From: MWBF01 sp040772005
GTDB taxonomy: Bacteria > Chloroflexota > Anaerolineae > CG2-30-64-16
Assembly: GCA_040772005.1 (NCBI GenBank)
Contig: JAXGYZ010000002.1
Location: forward strand, 310,001 to 374,000
Length of the DNA: 64,000 bases
Reading direction: 5' to 3'
Each line of letters opens with the position of its first letter. Positions within the stretch are counted from its first letter, which is position 1. Below are positions 59,329-64,000 of this stretch, in pieces. A program made the position numbers and the translations under genes. The notes beneath the pieces were generated by a model that made no database searches, was not told the origin of the DNA, and saw only the letters and a list, made by a program, of their open reading frames with translations.

Positions 59329-62300
59329 ATGCCGGTATACGTCTGGCTCGGTTTTCGGCGGCAGCCCAGGTGGCTGTTGTGCGCTGTCGCGTTGGGCGTG
59401 TTGGTTTGGCTCCTGGCCGGTTGTACCCCTGCGCCGGTCATTCCACAACCCGCGTTCACGCCGACGTCTGAGCCGGTGGTGCAGCCCGCGGGCCTGCGGC
59501 CCGAGACCATTGCCGGGGCCTATCTCGCCTGGGGCGTCGCGCAGAACGCCGTGCCGCCGACCCGCGCGCCATCCGACCCGCTCGCGCCGGGCAACCAGAT
59601 TCTCGGGATCGACTGCCTCACGTACCTGGGCTCAGGCGGCGACGTCGGCATCTCCGGCGTCTGGGATAACCAGAATGCCATCAACTGGGGTGCGTATGAT
59701 ATGTGCATCGACGCGGCCGCACAACGCACCGTCACCCTGACGGACGGCCGGACCGTCGCCCAGCCCGTCATCCTTACGATTCCCAGTTCCTTCTCCGACA
59801 CGGGCAGCCGCTGGTATCGGACGGGCGGCCACGGTGCGCCGGGCACAGCGGACAACCCCTACATGCGCCTCCATCTGCCCCCCTGGATGCAGAACGACGC
59901 CTATCGGTTCACGTTTCAGATGCCGGAGTCGGGCAACTACTACCAGTCGCTGCGCTATGACGGCGCGTTCAAGGAGCGGATGATCGAATTCGTCCGCGCG
60001 GCGGGCGCACGCTATAACGGCAAGCCCCAGATCTCCGCTGTGCGGGTGGCCGTGGGCGTGCAAGGCGAGAGCCACCCCGTGCTGCCCTGCCAGCCGTTCT
60101 GGGACGCGCAGCCGCCCGCGGGCGGTGATGGGCTGGCGTGTCGCGGCGACCGCACGGATCAGGTGCTGGCCGAGCACGAGAAGACCGTAAGCTGTAACGC
60201 CTACATGGATTTCGTGCGGGAGGTATCCGAAGCCGCGTATGCCGCCTTCCCGGATAAGGTCGTCGTCGTAATGGCGGATGCCGGACCTTGCAAGGGGGTT
60301 GGCAGTAAGCAGTTGCGCCGCTGGCTGTATGACAACTTTTGGACCGCCATGCCCATCGGCATCTCGATGAACAACATCAACTCGGACCGGCAGGATGCGG
60401 ACGAACGGCCCGGCAATACGCTGGCGAAGTGGGCCAAGTACGCGACGGGCCGCACGCTGCGCGACATGGGCTATCCGATGCTGTTCGAGTTCGACTGGCA
60501 CGCACCGAGCCTCAAAGGCATGTACTGGACCACGCTCAGCGCCGCGGCCAACGGCGGCAGCTATGTCATGCATCACAGCCCGTGGAACGGCAGCTACAGC
60601 GCGCTGCAATGGGAGGTCGTCGATTACTGGCTGGCCTCGGACCGCCGCGCCTGGGTTGTGTTCCGTGACCGTGAGTTCCCCACCTATGACTTTGCCGCGG
60701 GCTTCGGCACCAGCGGCGTCATCGGAGACTGGGGCAAACACCTGTCGGTCGTGAACCCGGAGGTTGCCCCCCAGGCCTGTGAGCCGGAGCTGCAAGCCGC
60801 CGCGCGCGCGGCCAACACTGTGGCTGTGCGCTCCGGCGGGATCAACATCACGCCCGCGTGTCCCGGCCCGCTGCTCCCGACACCTGCCATCACGCCCGCG
60901 GCCACTCCCAGCCCCGGCCCGGACCTGATGAACCGGCTGTTCAACCACCAGGCGCGGCGGCTGCCGCCCGGCGAGACGCTGGATCTGGCCCTGTCCGACG
61001 CATGGCAGTTCTACGGCCGCACCTCGCCCGTCACCGTCACGGTCTCCTATCTGGACATCGGTACGGATGCGTTCACGGTGAGCCTGCCGGATGCTGCGGG
61101 GATCCGCCGCGCGCACGTCATCAGTAAGACGGGCACGGGCATCTGGCAGCGCCACACCTGGACGCAGATCGCCCGGATCGCCAATCCTGCGGACGGCAGC
61201 GCGTTCGCCACCATTGCGAATGATACGCTGGGCGACGAGTATCTGCACGAGTTCTACTTCGATGTGGATGGCGCGTGGGCGCCTTCGCCCACGCCGACGA
61301 TGACCCTGACACGCGCGCCGAGCCCGACCGCGAGCCTGACGCTCACGGCGACGGCGGCGGCGGCGCCTACGACGACGCCTACGATGACGCCTACGCCTAC
61401 GATAACGTCATCACCCACGCGGACGATGACGAACAGCCCGACGCCATCAGCGACCCCAACCGCCAGGGCTACGCCGACGGCTGCGCCTTCTCACACGCCG
61501 ATCCCAACATCACCGGTCGCGCCGAGTCCTGTGCCGGGCGCAGACTGTGCGGCAGCGCTGCGCAGCACGGTGCGCCTGGGGCCGGGCGTCAAGTCGGTTG
61601 CAGCAGCCGCGCAGAGGGATGTTGCTGCCTACTATGTGGGCCTGTTCGATTCGAGCGAGCTGTTGCGCATGGATGCGGATGGCGCGGTGGTCTGGCGCGT
61701 CGCGACGGGCGCGGGCCGCACGAACGGTGTGGCTGCCGGCGGCGATGTGGTGATTACGACGAATCGTGACCGCGGGGCTGTCACCCTGCACCGGGCCGCG
61801 ACCGGCGCACGCATCGCCACCCTCCCGACCGGCAACCTGCCGTGGGGCGTCTCAGCCGACGACGAGCGGGCCTACGTCGCCAATTTCGGTAGCGGCTCCG
61901 TGAGCGTCGTAGACCTGGCGCGCGGCGAGATCGTGCGGACCGTGCCGGTCGGTCTTCAGCCGGTCACGACCCTGTCCCACAGCGGGCGCGTCTATGTGTT
62001 GCACCTGAACGGCGCGGTGTTCGTATTGGATGCAGACGGCAACCGGCAGTTGCAGGCAGTTGCGCCGCTGTCCGGCGCGCGCGCCCTGGCGCTCGATCCC
62101 CTGCGCAACCGCCTGTATGTCACCGGCGAACCGGCCCGCGTCAGCGTGCTCGACGCGGCCAGCCTGCAGGAGGTCACGCGCTTCGCCCTGCCCGGCCCGG
62201 CCTATGCCGCGGCCGTCAATCCGCAGACCGGACGGCTGTTCGCCGTGGCCCCGCACTATAACCGGCTGTACGTGGTGGAGCCGGAGGGTGGCGCGGTCGC

Positions 62301-63543
62301 TCAACTGGCCCTGCCGGCCCAGGACGCGGTGGAGGGCGGCCAGGGCCTTGCGGTGCTCGATGGACAGCTTGCCGTGGCCGATTATGCCGCGGGCAGCCTG
62401 ACCCTGGTCACGGACACGACCTGCGCAGACCGCCTGACGCCGGTGGCCGAAGCCAATCCCGGACTGCTGCCCGGAGTGAGTCCCACGCCGAGCATGGTGC
62501 GCCCAACGACAACACGCACGCCGACCGCCACGCTGCGCGCCATATCCACGCTGGCTCTGACATCGAGCCCGACACCCCAGCCCATCGCAACCACTGCGCC
62601 GACACGCACCCCGTCGTCCAGCGCCACACCCACGCGGACTCCCACTTCCACGTGGACGCCCACCCCCACGCATACCCCGACCGCCATGCCGACTCCGACT
62701 GCCACCGTCCCGCCGACTCCGGCTGTTATCCAGGCCAAGATCGAGATTCTCTGGCCCCACGGCGGCGCAGATGTGCGCGATGCAGACCTTGCCAATATCA
62801 CAGCTTATCTCATCATGCCGGGAGGCAACGACGCGCCGCCCTGTGACTGGAATCCTACGGTGCGGCTGTGGTCGGCGCGCAACACCGAGCCGGCGCGTAT
62901 GCTCACCACCGGAACCAAGCGGCTGTTGACGACCAACGCCCGCACCTTCCCGGTCTGGGATTTCAACGATGTGGATGTCTCCGCCGCGCGTGACCCCCTC
63001 AATAAACTGGCGTTCTTCGTCACGGTGGACGGGGTGCAGACGTACCATAACATCTGGATTCACGCGGCGGACGCGCGTACGGTCTTCCCCCAGGCCGATG
63101 TGCCGGTCGCGGCCATCCAGTGGCGGCCGAGCACGGTGGATGCGCGCATCGAGATTGTCTGGCCGCACGCCGGCGCGCCGTTGCGCGAAGCGCGGCTGGC
63201 GAATGTCACCGCCTACCTCTTTGCCGCAGGCGGCAAGCAGGCGCTCTCGCCCGCGCTGACCTGGCGGCCCACCGTGCGCCTGCACCGGTCGCTGAACAAC
63301 GACCCGGAGCAGCCCGGCAGCACAGTCACAGGCACCCCGCGCGAAGTCACGGCAGAGAACGGGGTGCGCTTCCTCGCCTGGGATTTCAACGATATCGACG
63401 TGAGCCTGGCCCAAGACCCGCTGAATCAGCTCTTCCTATGGGTCAGCGTGGATGCTGCGATCACGTATACCAACCTCTGGGTACACGGGACCGAGCCGCG
63501 CACCATCTTCCCACAGCCGGACATTCTGAACTCCTGCGAGTGA
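59329..63543 (+). CDS. Giant lipoprotein: glycosidase-like TIM barrel, YVTN-type propeller and duplicated C-terminal domain
   Basis: 1,404 residues from ATG 59329 (AGGA upstream, 8-base spacing; the frame is open to 59248 but that overlaps the promoter). Lipobox LLAGC at about residue 28. The barrel (about 60-500) shares the AGARYNGKPQISAVRVAVG and QGESHPV segments with the paralogues at 49620 and 55386. A beta domain, a long Thr/Pro linker and a YVTN/YncE-like propeller (about 745-1035, SADDERAYVANFGSGSVSVV) follow. After another linker come two copies of a ~105-residue domain (KIEILWPHGGADVRDADLAN and RIEIVWPHAGAPLREARLAN, each ending near IFPQPD-type residues). No YLPLV tail, in keeping with the lipid anchor. 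Probably acts on surface polysaccharide; enzyme activity unproven. Confidence 0.8.
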   Translation: MPVYVWLGFRRQPRWLLCAVALGVLVWLLAGCTPAPVIPQPAFTPTSEPVVQPAGLRPETIAGAYLAWGVAQNAVPPTRAPSDPLAPGNQILGIDCLTYLGSGGDVGISGVWDNQNAINWGAYDMCIDAAAQRTVTLTDGRTVAQPVILTIPSSFSDTGSRWYRTGGHGAPGTADNPYMRLHLPPWMQNDAYRFTFQMPESGNYYQSLRYDGAFKERMIEFVRAAGARYNGKPQISAVRVAVGVQGESHPVLPCQPFWDAQPPAGGDGLACRGDRTDQVLAEHEKTVSCNAYMDFVREVSEAAYAAFPDKVVVVMADAGPCKGVGSKQLRRWLYDNFWTAMPIGISMNNINSDRQDADERPGNTLAKWAKYATGRTLRDMGYPMLFEFDWHAPSLKGMYWTTLSAAANGGSYVMHHSPWNGSYSALQWEVVDYWLASDRRAWVVFRDREFPTYDFAAGFGTSGVIGDWGKHLSVVNPEVAPQACEPELQAAARAANTVAVRSGGINITPACPGPLLPTPAITPAATPSPGPDLMNRLFNHQARRLPPGETLDLALSDAWQFYGRTSPVTVTVSYLDIGTDAFTVSLPDAAGIRRAHVISKTGTGIWQRHTWTQIARIANPADGSAFATIANDTLGDEYLHEFYFDVDGAWAPSPTPTMTLTRAPSPTASLTLTATAAAAPTTTPTMTPTPTITSSPTRTMTNSPTPSATPTARATPTAAPSHTPIPTSPVAPSPVPGADCAAALRSTVRLGPGVKSVAAAAQRDVAAYYVGLFDSSELLRMDADGAVVWRVATGAGRTNGVAAGGDVVITTNRDRGAVTLHRAATGARIATLPTGNLPWGVSADDERAYVANFGSGSVSVVDLARGEIVRTVPVGLQPVTTLSHSGRVYVLHLNGAVFVLDADGNRQLQAVAPLSGARALALDPLRNRLYVTGEPARVSVLDAASLQEVTRFALPGPAYAAAVNPQTGRLFAVAPHYNRLYVVEPEGGAVAQLALPAQDAVEGGQGLAVLDGQLAVADYAAGSLTLVTDTTCADRLTPVAEANPGLLPGVSPTPSMVRPTTTRTPTATLRAISTLALTSSPTPQPIATTAPTRTPSSSATPTRTPTSTWTPTPTHTPTAMPTPTATVPPTPAVIQAKIEILWPHGGADVRDADLANITAYLIMPGGNDAPPCDWNPTVRLWSARNTEPARMLTTGTKRLLTTNARTFPVWDFNDVDVSAARDPLNKLAFFVTVDGVQTYHNIWIHAADARTVFPQADVPVAAIQWRPSTVDARIEIVWPHAGAPLREARLANVTAYLFAAGGKQALSPALTWRPTVRLHRSLNNDPEQPGSTVTGTPREVTAENGVRFLAWDFNDIDVSLAQDPLNQLFLWVSVDAAITYTNLWVHGTEPRTIFPQPDILNSCE

Positions 63544-63651
63544 CGGCTGGTTGATCCTTGCACCTGATATCGCGCATACAACGACTGGCCCTTCTGTAGT
63601 ATAAGGTATACAGGCAGGCGTATTCTGCCAATCGCAACCAGGAGCCAAGCT

Positions 63652-64000
63652 ATGTCCCGTGTGCTGAACCGCCGTGCATTTCTCAGACATATTGCGTTTC
63701 TCTCGGCCAGCGGGCTGGCCGCAAGCGCGTGCAGTGGTCGTTCTGCTTCGCAGGCGCCCGCGACGACACAGCCGGCCAGCTCGGCGGCAACCGTCGCCCC
63801 GCGCACGGTCGAGGCGACTACGGCTCCGGCGACTGGAGCAGCCTACCTGGCTGTTGCGCGCGGCGCGGGAGCGGACCCCGCCGAGCTGACCCGTCGTGCC
63901 GTTGCGGCTGTCGGCGGCATCGAACGCTTCGTCAAGTCCGGCGCCGACGTCATCCTCAAGCCCAACATCTGCAATGCCTACCACGGCCCCGAATATGCCA
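63652..64000 (+). CDS. DUF362-family lipoprotein (3' end truncated by window)
   Basis: 116 residues are visible. ATG 63652 has GGAG (63641-63644) 7 bases upstream. The N-terminus is Tat-like (NRRAFLRHIAF) and leads to a lipobox (LAASAC), then an Ala/Thr/Ser linker. The following domain begins AAYLAVARGAGADPAELTRRA and GGIERFVKSGADVILKPNIC, which matches the start of DUF362 proteins; some members are iron-sulfur or radical-associated, but the function of this branch is unknown. No convincing promoter was found in the 108-bp gap upstream. Confidence 0.8.
   Translation, partial: MSRVLNRRAFLRHIAFLSASGLAASACSGRSASQAPATTQPASSAATVAPRTVEATTAPATGAAYLAVARGAGADPAELTRRAVAAVGGIERFVKSGADVILKPNICNAYHGPEYA

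Noticed and set aside
63551..63612. Promoter for the DUF362 gene (TTGATC or TATAAG/TATACA elements)
   Set aside because: No pair of -35 and -10 boxes with acceptable spacing; too weak to list.

Overview
The window is a GC-rich, densely coded stretch of bacterial chromosome, with all but one gene on the plus strand. Several features point to the phylum Chloroflexota (Anaerolineae/Caldilineae-like): very long secreted proteins with Thr-Pro-Ala-Thr linkers, SdrD-B-like collagen-adhesin modules, a recurring C-terminal 'YLPLVxR' tail, and many short palindromic dispersed repeats. This is inferred from sequence style; no rRNA or other phylogenetic marker is present.

Layout. (1) 1-9469: a 5'-truncated M1-like metallopeptidase lipoprotein, an OmpR-type response regulator with a good sigma-70-like promoter, a 1,522-residue secreted Ig/FnIII-type repeat protein, and a membrane-anchored TPR/SH3/SdrB protein. 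(2) 9479-22408: a tightly coupled run of ten genes, most overlapping by 1-16 bases, with only short gaps at a few junctions. It holds a BNR-repeat membrane protein, a hybrid sensor histidine kinase, a polysaccharide deacetylase, a GT2 glycosyltransferase with a DUF2304 partner, a methyltransferase, two GT39-type membrane glycosyltransferases flanking an unusual radical-SAM/SDR fusion, and a hexapeptide acyltransferase. This looks like a surface-glycan or glycolipid operon. (3) 22675-31353: two tandem paralogous Cys-rich beta-propeller exoproteins and a secreted esterase-like protein, with a MITE-like element between them. (4) 31361-49380: an exopolysaccharide locus with a Wzx-type flippase, Wzz-like co-polymerase, Wzy/O-antigen-ligase-like protein, eight GT4/GT1 glycosyltransferases, a nucleotidyltransferase-thymidylate-kinase-like fusion, and a WlbB-like N-acetyltransferase next to a Gfo/Idh/MocA UDP-sugar dehydrogenase. 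(5) 49620-63543: three paralogous glycosidase-like TIM-barrel exoproteins, other secreted proteins, a zinc-ribbon methyltransferase, and one divergent sulfotransferase. (6) 63652-end: the start of a DUF362 lipoprotein.

How it fits together. The cytoplasmic and membrane genes plausibly build, export and decorate a cell-surface polysaccharide. The secreted proteins are probably its processing enzymes, adhesins or scaffold. Proteins with a cleavable signal peptide and no other anchor carry the YLPLV tail, while the lipoproteins and N-terminally anchored ones do not. This suggests a dedicated C-terminal sorting or anchoring signal whose machinery is not visible here.

The other striking feature is repeat content. 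At least seven kinds of palindromic element lie between genes or inside them in frame. They include pairs whose hairpin stems differ in sequence but stay complementary, and a 173-bp element flanked by a 9-bp direct repeat. No tRNA, rRNA, CRISPR array or integrase was recognised.
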